A stretch of DNA of 64,000 nucleotides from Fratercula arctica (Eukaryota > Chordata > Aves > Charadriiformes > Alcidae), in NCBI GenBank assembly GCA_947846985.1, contig CANTUZ010000001.1:2170001-2234000 (forward strand), written 5' to 3'. The notes under the pieces were generated by a model, which saw only the letters and a list, made by a program, of their open reading frames with translations, was not told the origin of the DNA and searched no databases. Shown piece after piece: positions 44,138-57,029 of the stretch (positions within the stretch are counted from its first letter, which is position 1; every line of letters starts with the position of its first letter). Both the position numbers and the translations under genes were made by a program.

Positions 44138-47100
44138 TAGTTGGAGCTACAGCTCCAACTGGATGCTGCGCCGCTGGTCACAACCCTCTGAGCTCTGCCA
44201 TTCATTCTGCAAGTCTTGGGAATTTTTTAAACAAGCCTGACTGCTTCCCCCTGTCAAAAACAAGCAAAAGAGGAGCTGCCACAAATTTATCACATCTGCT
44301 TGAGCAACCCGGAGAATGCACCTCGACCATAAAATGTAATCTACTTAATTAGCTGTAATTGCTTTGCTGAGTTGGACTATCATAGAAATCATTGTTTTAT
44401 GGCAAGCAAATGAAAATTGCACTGTGCTAATACATCCCTGGGCTGTCACCCCTCAGCTGTGGTTTTTCATACATCTGTAGTTTCTTCTGGGCAGAAGTCT
44501 GTTTGTAAGGAATAAAATATTTACAAGATGTGGGGGAAAGATTTTTATTTGCTTTTTCATACTTCTTTTTTTTTTCTTCTAAAGCTTTCTGAAGAGATGC
44601 TCTACCAGAACAGCTGGTGAAAAAACATAGCTCTAATTAAAACATTTCTTGAAATTAGGTTCTTTTTTTTTAGGAGAGGGATTATAGGCCAAGAACATGG
44701 TTTATATACACTTATTTAGGGAGTAAAACAGCATTGAAAAGTTCAGTTTATGGAGTAGAAGTAGTAAATGCTGGATAACCCCATGATTTCAGCGCTTTCG
44801 CTCTTCCTCCCTGGCTTTCGATGAGTTGGGCAGGAGCTGCATCTGCTGGTGGCTTTCTCTAGGGTCTGGTGTGGTGGCCAGGCGACCTCGTCCTGGCTCG
44901 TGGCTGGAAGATGAATAATAATGACCTCGGGGTAAGGGGTCTTTGTGGGATCCCTGTATTTCTCCTCCCTTTCCAAGACAACCTTTGCACTTCCGAGCTG
45001 GTGAAATTAGATTTTATTATCGCTAGAGCCTTTTTTTTAAACACGGCTGTGGAGTTTTGCCAGTTCAAATGTTATGTATTCTCAGCTTCCCCCAAGCACA
45101 ATTTGAATCTAATCTCCTGGCCCAAATACATGCAAGAGACCCATTAAGCCTTTTAACACCCAAAACCTGGTTTTGTTAATATTCTGTGTGTGCTCCATCT
45201 GCTGCTGTGTTTGTCTAAAGCTAATGTATTTGAGAGCAATTCACTTCCCTGGTCTAAGTCCAAAATGTCCAAAATACCATATGGACGTTTTTAAGTTAAT
45301 TAGCATTTTAAAATCCAATATCTAAGTTAAGGACATTGTGATCCCCAAACCCAAATTTAGCTCAAGCTTGGCTTATTCTTGTGACCCAAAATATTTTATC
45401 ATTTTGAATTTTTATCTTTGCTAACCCTCGTGAATGAAAATCGCTGAGTCCATCCTTTAAAACTGGCCCTTTTGGGCAATAATTTGATTCTGTAACATCG
45501 TTGTGATCATCCTGGAATTGCCTATTACTACAATTAGCTGAAATAGGAAATTCGGTGTCCCCGGAGATCTTGTTTAAGACTGCGAGTCAAGACTAGCTCC
45601 AATGAAACCAGGAGGATGCTCCCAGTGTCAGAGGAGAATATGGAGTGTAAAAGCAGAGCTAGGAAGCAGGACAATGCTCGTGCTACAGGACAGACTTAAT
45701 TCCTGGGCAGTTTTTGTTGCGTTAATCATGCTCTGGGGATGCCCGGCAGCGCTGGGGACCTTGGCTTTGGCAGCACACCCAGAATACCATCCTTAAGGTA
45801 GGTCCAACACTGGCAAATTAAATTCAAGCATTTCAAATAAGAAAAACTGAAAGTAAATGGTGGTCAGGTAAGGATCGTTCTGCCGTCCATTCTCGTCCAA
45901 GCAAACACCTCGCTGTTCGTCCTGTAAAACCACATTTTCTGAAAAAGCATTTCTGACACCTTTTACTCAACATTTAACTCCTCCAATAGACACGGCGCTA
46001 GTCCCACCAGGTCTGTAGCATCAAACCCTCCTGTGCAGAAAAGGGTGATTTGTCCCAGAAATCATTCAAACTGTGTCTCTGTGACACTCGGAGTAATGAG
46101 GGATGAAGTGCGAGGACTGTCGTGTGCCAAACAGCCTGAACAGGGTCATCTTCTGCTCAGCTCGGAGTTTCTGGGTGACTGATGGTGAGCTAGCTTGTTC
46201 CTCGGTGTGTTGGCATCTCTGACCAAGAAGATGACCCCATGAAACTAGGATTTCCCTTCTTTCTTCCAGCCTTTTCAACCATTGCTTCACATTGCAAAGT
46301 TCTTCACATTGTGAAGTTGTGAGGATAGACCGATTTCTGACACATCTGCAGGTATCTAGCGCATGGGAAGCCCTTTCCAGATGATGCTGTCATTGAAACA
46401 AGGAATATTTTGGCCCCAGTTGTTGTAAACACCACCCAGGGAGAAGAAAGGAATGATGATAGATATGAAACAGGAGCAAATTCCCAATTCCAAAGTCTAA
46501 AAAGGCATCAGAGAGGCACACTGAAGCTGGTTCCCTTTCCGAAGCTGGAAACACGGAGGTCTTGCATGTGCTGCACTGTCTGTCATGGAGCAGAAATTAC
46601 ATCTGGAGCAAAACGACAAGGCTTGAAATTACTTTTTTTCCCCCTCCTGGCTTGGGAGCAGAGCTGAAAAGACTGAATTGAAAATTAGCCAGATGAACAA
46701 GTGCATTTTGGAAATCACAAAGGGCTGTTTTCTGAGCAGTTACTGTAAATACTCTGCCATAACCTATAACCTGAGGGCACGGAGAGCGCAGGCTTGCTCT
46801 CCTGCCTGCCTGCATTGACATTACAAACTCCTCCAGAAAGAGCCTACCAGAAATCTTCCCTTCAAGACCCATCTAGAGTTGCCATAGAAACTCTGCCAGA
46901 GACAAAGGGGACCAGGAGCGCCCACTTCTGAAAGCATGAGGCTCTCCTTGCCCTCTGCAAGATCGCAGGGAGACGGCAAATTCATGACTGAAAAGCATTT
47001 GAGGTTCTGTAGCGTCACGTATGGAACTGGAGTGACTTGCTGATGTTTGTGGGTTGGACTCCTGGGTTGCTGGGGGAGAAGGGATGTCTCTGGGGCCAGA

Positions 47101-49992
47101 AGGATGCTCTGGAGGATCTAAAGGAGGATTTGATGCTTAAAATTCACCATGGTGGAGCCATCTCTGGGGCAGAGTTGCACCAGGAAACCTTCACTTGAAG
47201 GTGGAAAAACAGTACCAGAAACATGATGTCCTCATCTTCCTTCTTTTCACGTACATCTCCTCTAATCTCAGTTCACTGTAGCTTTTTTTCCTTCCAACCT
47301 CTGCGCTTCAGTGCAGATTTCAGTTCAGACAAAGAAATGCATATTCAATATTGAGAATATATGTAATTACTCCATTAAAGATACATGAATCGAGCAAGAC
47401 TCCAGCTCACTTTCCCCGAACCACGTTGCATCTATAAGCCAGTGAGAGCAGAAGGCAACTTCTGCTGGTGAAATAAGCAGATTTGACTCTGAGTACATAT
47501 GTGAAAGCAGAGTTTTTCAGGAAAAAAAAGGCCACCCTGTCACTTTTCTGACCCTTTAGTTTGTCATTCTGGATCAGTTCAGCTGCCATCTCAGAAGCCC
47601 TGCTGTGGCATCTCCTCACCTGCCGTGCCCCCATGCTGACCTTCCAAATGTTATAACAGCCCCGGAAAATGCTTTCCATAATATTCAAGAAAAGACAGAG
47701 GAAGAAACCTCTGGACAAGATGATAAATGAGCTATGTATAGTCACTGTGAGCAGGAAGAGGAACGGTTACTCCATTTCCTTCTTTGAATTTAAGATATTG
47801 GCTGAGTTAAGGGCCTGATGAAGTTGTTGTGCTCCATCCTCATTACTCTGCAGAAAAGAAAAACATATTTGCCTTTTACACACCTGCAGTTTGGCTTTAC
47901 GCTTCTCACCTTGGCTTCTTAACCATGACACTTTTATTGGTAGCATCGTCTTCTACAGCAGAGCATCTGTTACTGATGGCATCCCAAGAGAGCAGTTCTG
48001 CAAGGAAGGGGCTTGGCACGACCTGGCCAATGGCAGGATTTCTCCCACCTCGCCTGTACCAGGTGGTTCATCTCTTTGTGGCTGACCTTACCTGGGGAGG
48101 AAACAGGCATTACGTTTTAAATTGAACGTGTGCATGGCTTCTCAGAGGGAAAGTCAGCTTTGTCCATCACATCACTGCTGTGGAATCTCCGCGAGGTCAA
48201 GGGATGACCCTACCAAAGCTAGTCAGGCCTTGACAACATGCACTCATACCTTGTGTTATTCCTCTGGTAGGTGATTCAGAAGAGAAAAGGTTGACAAGCA
48301 GTGCTAGGAGGGCAATACTGACGTCAGCCACTGGTAGGTTCATGTCTTTCATGAAGCAGATGAGGCCCTTCCTGAAGCCCAGCTGTAACTTCCACAACAG
48401 TTGTCCTTTGAACAAATTGCTGGTGTCCAAGGTATATCTCCCAGTGCTTGTGCTCAGCTTGGTAAAGAATAACCTTCTCAATTCAGCTTACTCCCAAAAG
48501 CTGTGGGCCGTTCCTTGGTACGTTTGCCTCTTGCTCTTCCCCGGTACCATCCTGTGCAAGGAGGTGCTCGATTCCATGATGGTACAGTACAGCTCCTGCT
48601 GTTCTGGTGGCATGGTCTGTCCTCTTGCTTACGTCCAGAGCCCATCATGGATACAGCACTGCAGGTGATATATCAACATTTACTTCTGAAACTCACTTTT
48701 CCTGCACTACCTGGTCTTCTGCACAAGAAACTAAATGATGACAAGTTCTCCTGAGAGAGAGCTGCAGATGGACTTCTGTGCCTGAAAACGTCTCCTTTTT
48801 TTCTTTTTGTGGTTATGTCAGCTTCTCTAATAAAATATCTGTCCTCTCCCAGCAACCCTGACCTCATCAATCCTTTCTGCTTGGCTCTGGACAGGCATAT
48901 TAGTGATTACCCAACACTGATGTGGGTGTCTGGCTTTGGCTGCAGACCGATGGCAAGCTGGTTTTCACCATGACTGGGATTCCTTTGAGGAAGAATGAAA
49001 CTCATTATTCTTCAGGGCTTATCTTAAGGAGAATAGGAGGAATACCGCTTGGTCTGCATCAAGTTTAGCAGTCTTCTGCTATCATAACTTATTTTAATCC
49101 TTCAAGTTAAATATTTCCCTGGGGAACGTTATTGGGTAAGGTGGAGCCACAGTTCAGTGTTTAAGAAAAACTGTAATGGCTTCTTTATCTCGGGCTGATG
49201 CTTCCTTTGGAGCAACAATTAATTTTATTTTATCATTAGAGGCTGTTCATATCTTGCTTTGGATTAGTCAAATACAGAATGAAGTAAATAATTGCAGGGA
49301 GCATGAATATTGTGTGACTTAAACAGTTTTCTAGACCTCCTTTCCCACAGAGACTTGTCTCAATGCAGGAAAGGATATGACACGTGTCTCCTGCCCAGAA
49401 GTTATATTGATTGACAGTCTGTCAAGTTCTGTCACTAGGGTTTATTTATAGTATGTGCCTTAAATAATCAAACTATCTCACTAATATTTTTGGACAGTTG
49501 CTCCTAGTTTTCAAGATGAGTTTTGCTCATACAAATGTGTCCTCAACCCAGACAGCTGCAGTAAGGCCTGGGGGGTTTCTTTTGGATGTAGGTGGGAAAT
49601 AAAACTGAGATGGAATCGTCTCTTTTGGCCAAGAGCTTACAACTATATTGAACCTTAAAAAATGGTCCGAAAGCAAGTTTTCTCTGAGCAAGAGAAAATG
49701 AAGGCACCATACGCCCAAAACAGCGCTTCTGTCATTTTCTTAATATCTTTTTGGTCTTGTCAAGTCTCCTGATTCCCTGGCATGATGAAGGCAGCAGCTT
49801 CAAGCTGACATATTGCATTGTGCAACCACAGGGACCTATGGAATAGCTCAGAGCTCTGTGCAAATCCACTGCTCTTCCTGCCTAATTTCCAAGAAACTGG
49901 GATTCTCCAGCTCCACAGGGCAGGGAGGCCCCAGCAGGCAAGACCCCATTGTGTCAACATTGTGACCCTGTGAAATGGAGACAAGTAGACCA
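44138..49992. other. Unique intron sequence, 5.9 kb without recognised repeats
   Basis: The longest stretch of the window without a recognisable mobile element. It is mostly AT-rich. The part around 47400-48760 carries frames of 83-125 aa on both strands, including a Leu-rich minus frame (48197-48481) and a plus frame (48291-48668), with no family that I recognise and no clear exon signals. Confidence 0.45.
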
Positions 49993-50493
49993 TACTGTGT
50001 CCAATTCTGGGCTCCCCGGTTCAAGAAGGACAGGGAACTGCTGGAGAGGGGACAGCAAAGGGCTACAAAGATGCTGACAGGACTGGAACACCTCTCTTAG
50101 GAAGAAAGGCTGAGGGATTTGAGTCTGGAAAAAAGACGACTGAGGGAGGATCTTATCAACACTTAGAAATACTTAAAGGGTGGGTGTCAGGAGGATGGGG
50201 CCAGGCTCTTCTCAGTGGTGCCCTGTGACAGGACAAGAGGTAACGGGCACAAACTTGACCATAGGAAGTTCCACCTAAACATGAGGAGGAACTTCTTTCC
50301 TGTGAGGGCGGCCGAGCCCTGGCACAGGCTGCCCAGAGAGGTGGTGGAGTCTCCATCTCTGGAGACATTCCAAACCCACCTGGACGCGTTCCTGTGCCAC
50401 CTGCTCTGGGTGACCCTGCTCTGGCACAGGGGGGTTGGACTAGATGATCTCCAGAGGTCCCTTCCAACCCCTGCCATTCTGTGATTCTGTGAT
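49993..50493 (+). mobile_element. CR1 LINE 3' part, GAGCAGGGTCACC subfamily
   Basis: Starts in the [18 protein letters not shown] region (TACTGTGTCCAATTCTGGG), passes through the broken [17 protein letters not shown] segment, then [20 protein letters not shown] and [17 protein letters not shown]. It ends CCATTCTGTGATTCTGTGAT. Several stops. A plus-strand copy. Confidence 0.93.
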
Positions 50494-51107
50494 ACCACAC
50501 TCCAATGCCATTGTGCCATCAACTGAAGGTTTTCTCTCCATCACCTTTCATGGCAAAGGCACCTCTGCCACTCCCATGACTTTCAATAGTGCTTTCTCAT
50601 AATTCTGTACAATATGAAGGACATGGTCATAAAAAGAAAACACTTTCTGCCAGATTCACGTAGGTTTTGTCAGGTTTTTTGGGGGGCTTGGGTTTATACA
50701 GAAGGTTGCAGAGGCACGGTTGTGTTATCTGAGATGCCTGTAGAGCTCCTGTCTGTGTAGTCTCCCAAGCATTGTGCTTATCATGTAAAATGTGGATGAC
50801 CCATAAGAAAAAGTCCTTCAAAGAGTGTGTGCTTTCACACAAGTGGAATTCACCACCCTTTGGGTCAAGATGAGGGTCATCCTGAGGAGGGAAAGAAGGA
50901 GTTACAGAAGTTCTCATACTAGAGGACCTTCACTCTTCCTTCCTCATCTTCTACTCTGTAGATCCAGAGCTGCCTCCCCTCCTGGGGAGACTGCCTCCCC
51001 CTGTGTTACATCTTCACAGTCCTGGAAATGTGCAGCTGGAGTGAAGCCAGAGGGACTTATGAGACAGTGAGTCTCCGTTCTTCCCTTGCTTCACGCAAAA
51101 ATGGGAC
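50494..51107. other. Unique intron sequence
   Basis: Nothing recognised. The frames at 50627-50917 (-) and 50825-51070 (+) show no known domain. Confidence 0.45.
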
Positions 51108-51707
51108 GTGAGCCGGCAATGTGTGCTTGCCGCTCAGAAAGCCAACCATATCCTGGTTGAGGATACAATACCCAGGTTGAGGGAGGTGATTCTCCCCTTT
51201 ACTCCCCTCTCGTGAGACCTCACCTAGAGTATTATGGTGTTCCCAATGCAAGAAAGACATGGAGCTGTTAGAGCAGGTCCAGAGGAGGCCATGAAAATGA
51301 TCAGAGGGCTGGAGCATTTCTCCTATGGAAAAAGTCTGAGAGAGTTCAGCCTGGAGAAGAGAAGGCTCTGGGGACACCTTATTGCAGCCTTTCAGTGTAT
51401 AAAAGGGGCTTGTAAGAAAGATGGAGAAAGAGTTTTTACCAAGGCCTAGTGACAGGACAAGAGGCAATGGTTTTCAACTGAAGGAGGGTAGGTTTAGATT
51501 GGACATAGGGAGGGAATTTTTTATGATGAGGGTGGTGAGACACTGGCACAGGTCACCCAGACGAGCTGTGGATGCCCCATCATTGGAAGTGTTCAAGGCC
51601 ATGTTGGACGGGGCTTTGAACGACTTGATATAGTGGGGTCCCTGCTCATGGCAGGTTGGACTAGGTGATCTTTGAAGGTCCCTTCCAACCCAGACCATTC
51701 TGTGATT
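51108..51707 (+). mobile_element. CR1 LINE 3' part, about 600 bp
   Basis: Starts near SRQCVLAAQKANHILV (GTGAGCCGGCAATGTGTGC), with frames reading RGLEHFSYGKSLREFSLEK and [18 protein letters not shown]. It ends GGTCCCTTCCAACCCAGACC, ATTCTGTGATTG. Frameshifts break the coding part and the 3' UTR has a deletion. Confidence 0.93.
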
Positions 51708-53473
51708 GCTGTGGATGCCTCAGGAAGAGAGATGGCACAAAGCACTTTGTATTGATGGGAAGGACATACCCCATTTCAGCCAGAGCCCTGCTGCCCTCCC
51801 CACTGCTGCTCCTCTGCGGGCTGAGGGGGCTTGGCCATCTGTCTGCAGCTCATCACAATGTCTCTGATAGCACGAATGCACAAGGGCAGCCCTTGAACAG
51901 CAGATACAATAAATTACCCCATTTAAATGAGGTCCTTCAATTTGCATGGGATGAGGTGGCAGCGCTGACTTACAGTCTCAACAGCAGCGAGTGTGAGGTA
52001 CGGTTTTCCAGCTCTGCAATAACATGTCCAGGAGTCTCAGCCTGAGTACATGGTTGTCTCCTGCTGGTCTGCATGGACGTCAGTGTTTAAAAATGGGAAA
52101 CAACAGTACCAGCAATGCTGTGCGTGCCTTTACAGTCCACACGAAGATCGGTTTTGCATGGCTGTGAGTAACCAGCAAGAAATAAGTTGCTGCTTCTATA
52201 AAGGAAAGGACCTTTCAGGTGACAAAAGAACCAACTGTGAAAGGTCTCCAGGAAAGTGAGCGGGTTGTCAAATGCTAGAGCAAATCTTTTTTTAAAACAG
52301 TTGCTGTGTCTGGTGAATACATGTTCATTTGACTGCTCTACTCTTGGGCCGATGAGGCTTGAAACAGTAATAAGGGGGTGGCACTTCTTCATGGGAATGA
52401 ATGTATTTATTATCCTCAGAGACTTCAGAAATGCTGGATTCTCAACCATCCATTAACTTGCTCTTCAGAATGGTTCCACCCTTGCTTTCAGCTTTTCCTC
52501 TATTTTTACATCCATTTAGCATGAGTGGGCTGAAATAGTTTCATGACAAGGCGGCGAGTGAGTGATGGGACATCGGCGGTAACGTGGGACGGTCGGTGTA
52601 AAATGAAACCTGGCCCAGCCTCTGGGCTCCCTGCAGCATCACGGTGCATTTGCAGATCGGGATGCTCGTCCTTCCTAGTGCCCGAGGAGGGGTTTGACTA
52701 GAGCTGACATGGAAATGTGTGCAATCGCTGTGCTCAGTTCAACTGTTAAACAGTTCTGTGTGATCAGGGAAGAAAGAAAAGCTTATGCCATCCTTCCTGC
52801 TGTAGTTGCATTTGGGAGCTGGCAAAACAGGATTAATTCAGCTTCATATCATTGAAAATGCTCAGTGTAAAACAAAATAAAAGTCAGTTTAGGATGGCTA
52901 CAGCTCTGTCCTCCTGAGTTGGAGACTGCTTCTAGACTTAAATTTGATTTGGAAAACCCTGTGAATTGGGGAACATACGTTTTGAGCTGTAAAAGGAGTT
53001 TCAGTACAATAGATTTGCCCTTAAAAATGCTGGTGGCCAAATTAAGCTGCGGGTACATGAAATCTAATGGATGAGATGTGTCTTGATGTTTTAGTACTGA
53101 GTTTGACCCGAGTTCTGACTGAAGGATGGCAATATCTTAAAACACACTGACAATCTAACGTACAGTCATTTGCTCATACCTGTAGCATCCGAAGAGCCCT
53201 TAGTCTGGAAGTCATTTGTGACAAAGGTCTCCTGGCTGGTAAATCAAGTGCTTGGTCTTGGAAGCATTGCCCTCTGTTGACCTTGGGACAGCCCTGTGCC
53301 CACCAAGGCAGCTGGACCCATAGAATGAGCACCCTGATAGCCTTGGGTCATGGCTTATGCATGGGGATGAACAGGTTGGCCATGAACATCTAAAGTGATG
53401 GGGCAGGAAGACCTGCTGTGTATCAGGTGGGCAATTGTGTTGTATCAGGGCAGCCACACACTGGGATAAAACA
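51708..53473. other. Unique intron sequence
   Basis: 1.8 kb of single-copy sequence. The 126-aa plus frame that begins in the CR1 tail (51665-52045) and the minus frame 52087-52449 have no recognisable family. Confidence 0.45.
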
Positions 53474-53716
53474 TAGAATCACAGAATGGTTTGGGTTGGA
53501 AGGGAGATCTAAGGATCACCTAGTTCCACCCCCCTACCCTGGGCAGGGACACCTCCCACCAGACCAGGTTGCTCCAAGCCCCGTCCAACCTGGCCTTGAA
53601 CCCCTCCAGGGATGGAGCAGCCACAGCTTCTCCGGGCAACCTGCGCCAGGGGCTCACCACCCTCACAGCAAAGAATTTCTGCCTCAGATCTCAGCTCAAT
53701 CTCCCCTCTTTCAGGG
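53474..53716 (-). mobile_element. CR1 LINE 3' part, GC-rich subfamily
   Basis: TAGAATCACAGAATGGTTTGG, then CCCTGGGCAGGGACACCTCC, CAACCTGGCCTTGAACCCC, CAGCTTCTCCGGGCAACCTG and a stop at TCCCCTCTTTCAGGG. A minus-strand copy, cut short just before the GC-rich coding part. Confidence 0.92.
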
Positions 53717-54348
53717 AGGGTCACCTCCCTACCTCCCATTCACAAAGGGGGACAAGTCCCCAGAAGTGGCCCAAGCCCTGTGCAAGGAGCAAGGTGGGCT
53801 GAAAAGACATTCTTGTGCTTGGAGAAAGGCTCATGTCATGGGAGAACAAAGTTTGTTTAAATCTCTGCTCTAAGTCATTTCCGAAATGCTGTAGCTCTTC
53901 ATCTCTGGAGGCTTGGTTTCCAAAGTAGAATCAGTTCCCAGATGTCCTCCCAGCTCTTTTCTCTGTGTCCCCCAGTCATCACATAATTAGGCACATTCTT
54001 TCTGGTGTCATCGCTACTGGTAATCAACGTTCAAGAGCGTTGCTGCAAGTCTTGGCTGGTGGAGGCTTTGGCGGAGCTGTGCCAGGAAGCCTATGTGGTG
54101 TCTGCTCTCTGATTTCTCAGCTCTGGGGTAATTCGTCAGGTGCTGAATTTGCACGTTCGTGTCACAGAATGTGACTTTCTGCAAGAATCAGTTCCCAATC
54201 AAGTGTAAAGGGAACAGATTTACAGCAACGTGAAGCTGAAGACATGAAGTTTCTCATATTTCTGTCCTGATAAGGTACGCATAAATACTATTTTTGAAGA
54301 GCTTCTGAGGTCTAGGCAATAGAGAAGGAGAAATGGTGGATGGATCAT
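53717..54348. other. Unique intron sequence
   Basis: Nothing recognised. The first 60 bases may include a little more decayed CR1. Confidence 0.4.
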
Positions 54349-54612
54349 TGAATCATAGAATTGCCTAGGTTGGAAGGGACCGTTAAGATTATCAAGCCCA
54401 ACCATCGACCTAACACTGACAAAAATCATCACCAAACCATATAACTGAGCACCACGTCTACCTGTCCATTAAATACCTCCAGGGATGATGATTCCACCAC
54501 TTCCATGGGCAGCCTGTTCTGATGTTTGATAACCCTTTCAGTGTAAAAATGTTTCCTAATATCCAGTCTAAACCTCCCCTGGCGCAACTTGAGGCCATTT
54601 CCTCGTGTCCTA
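54349..54612 (-). mobile_element. CR1 LINE 3' part, large-element subfamily
   Basis: TGAATCATAGAATTGCCTAGG, GTTGGAAGGGACCGTTAAG, then CCATCGACCTAACACTGACA. The minus frame reads [20 protein letters not shown] and [20 protein letters not shown], as in the large CR1 at 18.3-21.5 kb. It is truncated at CCTCGTGTCC. Confidence 0.92.
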
Positions 54613-56200
54613 AAATGCAAACATGACTTAAAATACAACGTGAAAGTATTTTGCAGGTGAAGATACCTTGTGTTTGTATGGCTGGCCTGAAGAGGTGGTC
54701 GTAAAGACAAAATGTTCCTGGACCTGTTGCAGCTTCAAAGCTGTTGCTCAGCAGAAACAAATTGACATGCGGTGTTTTAGGGGTTTAAGAAGGAAAATGA
54801 GTCAAATGGTCCGTTGAATTTATCTGTCCTGGAACAATGAATGACACAATATGGACAGTTCCGTGTGGCTGCTCGGCTTTTTGGTACGTTGAGTGTTGGC
54901 AATTAATAAGCTCTTGAGATAGTGCAGCAAGTGTCTGAGCTGGAGTCCTTGGTGGCAGTGGTTCTGTGGGTCGAAGTGTGGTTTTATAGTGCCTTGTCCT
55001 GCACTTAGCTAAGGGACTTTACTATCTGTCCGTCTAAAAATCCTTGTGATACAGCCGCTATTAGGAGCGTATCGCTGCTCAAGACTTGCTAGGAAAAAGA
55101 GCAAAGGAGAATATTTTGTGTTGTAAATTAATTTAGGCTGCTTGTAGCAATGTAAGCCCTAATCAGATAATGGCCAACAGAAACTCTTCTTGAACAATTA
55201 AATGGCACATTTTGGAAATCAGTGTTGTCAGTGACAATTCATTCACCCAATCACCAGTGGAAGGCTGAAACATGGCCCAGACCACCTGGGCTCTTTAGCT
55301 GAAGAGAAGCAGATTCTTTTTCAAGAGTTTTATGAGTACCTGAGCCCTGCAGAGACCCAGCACTTGTGGATTTTCAGTGCTGCGTTGGCTGGTATGTTAT
55401 TTAGATGCTCCTGACAATTTTCCTTGCGATCTGAAGCTGGAAGCTCGCCCCTACGGGGTGTGAAATTGCAGGTGGGTGGATTATGGGGTGGATGGTGCTG
55501 GCAGATGACAAACCCTGGGTGACCATGTTGAGTTTGGGCTGCTCAAAACCAGTGAGCACCTTTTCAGAAGGGCTTTGATATGTGATAACCAGACTGGGTC
55601 AGCATGATAGGGTCAGATCACCGTATTGATTCCTTTTCTAAGTATTCTCAGGTGCTCTGTCAGCTCCATTTTTTAGTGTTTGTGTGCCCCGTGTGTGCCG
55701 ACAACAGAGAATGTCTCCATTTCAGCAGGGCTGGAGGGAAGAAATGAGTCGTAGAGACCCAGGGAATGTCCCCTGAAGTCCACAGTGGTTCCTGAGCACC
55801 CCACTGTCTCTTGGATGTGGCTTTTGTGATGTTTGTACACAGAAAGGAGCACAAATCCACAAACAGGGGGACAAGAGGGCATGAGTGTTATGATACATCG
55901 AGGTTTATAGTGTGCCTTCAGAAGGCTGTGTTAGATGGGTGTAAGAAATATGCACAGTGGGTGACACAATTAGAAATGTAAATGAAATCTGGGGGAAACG
56001 TGGTCTAATCCCTGCTTGGTACCATGTGTTGGTGTCTTCCAAGCTCCAGGGTTGGACCTAAATCTTACAGAGGGAGGCTCACAGCCTGGCTAAGACGCTG
56101 GTTAACCTAAGGAGGTTCTTCACTGTCAGACTGTGTCATAATAATGCATCTTCAGTTCTGTCTATTTGTAGATTTACTCAGGTTTTTCAAATCTGGACTG
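54613..56200. other. Unique intron sequence
   Basis: 1.6 kb of single-copy sequence. No repeat or exon recognised. Confidence 0.45.
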
Positions 56201-57029
56201 GAGTGATGTGCTAGAGGGAAGGGACCTGGACAAGCTTGAGGAGCGGACCCTTGTGAACCTCATGAAGCTCAACGAGGCCAAGTGAAAGGTCCTGCACCTG
56301 CATCGAGGCAGTCTCCAGTATTGATACAGACTGGGTGATAAAGGGTAAAGGAGAAGGACATGGGGATACTGGTAGATGAAAAATTGGACATGAGCAGGCA
56401 ATGTGCGCTGGCAGCCCAGAATCCCCCCCGCAGCCTGGGCTGCATCCCCAGCAGCGTGGGCAGCAGGGCGAGGGGGGGGATTCTGCCCCTCTGCTCCGCT
56501 CGGGGGAGACCCCCCTGCAGTGCTGCCTCCAGCTCTGGGGCCTCAGCACAGGAGAGACACGGAGCTGTTGGAGCGGGGCCAGAGGAGGCCCCGGAGATGC
56601 TGGGAGGGCTGGAGCCCCTCTGCTGGGAGGACAGGCTGAGAGAGCTGGGGGGGTTCAGCCTGGAGAAGAGAAGGCTCCGCGGAGACCTTGGAGCCCCTTC
56701 CAGTCCCTCAAGGGGCTCCAGGAAAGCTGGGGAGGGACTCTGGATGAGGGAGGGGAGCCATGGGATGAAGGGGAAGAGTTTTACACTGGAAGAAGGGAGA
56801 TTTAGATTGGATATGAGGAAGAAATTGTTTGCTGTGAGGGTGGTGAGCCCCTGGCCCAGGTTGCCCAGAGAAGCTGTGGTTGCCCCATCCCTGGAGGGGT
56901 TCAAGGCCAGGTTGGACGGGGCTTGGAGCAACCTGGTCTGGTGGGAGGTGTCCCTGCCCAGGGCAGGGGGTTGGAATTAGATGAACCTTAAAGGTCCCTT
57001 CCAACCCAAACCATTCTGTGATTCTGTGA
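56201..57029 (+). mobile_element. CR1 LINE, 830 bp, GC-rich subfamily
   Basis: Starts at GAGTGATGTGCTAGAGGG, with a decayed KGKDMGILVDEKLDMSRQC. The frame 56360-56980 then covers [49 protein letters not shown] and RLDMRKKLFAVRVVSPW. It ends TGTGATTCTGTG. Long frames occur on both strands because the segment is GC-rich. It is very close to the copies at 3777 and 32384. Confidence 0.94.

Noticed and set aside
44690..44720. CCAAGAACATGG as part of the FAM168A start exon
   Set aside because: The flanking codons do not give the expected N-terminal sequence and no splice donor is placed correctly.
56360..56980. 206-aa plus frame and 220-aa minus frame over the same DNA
   Set aside because: Both arise from the GC-rich, stop-poor 3' part of a CR1 copy. 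The same paired frames recur at 3799-4497 and 32382-32891.
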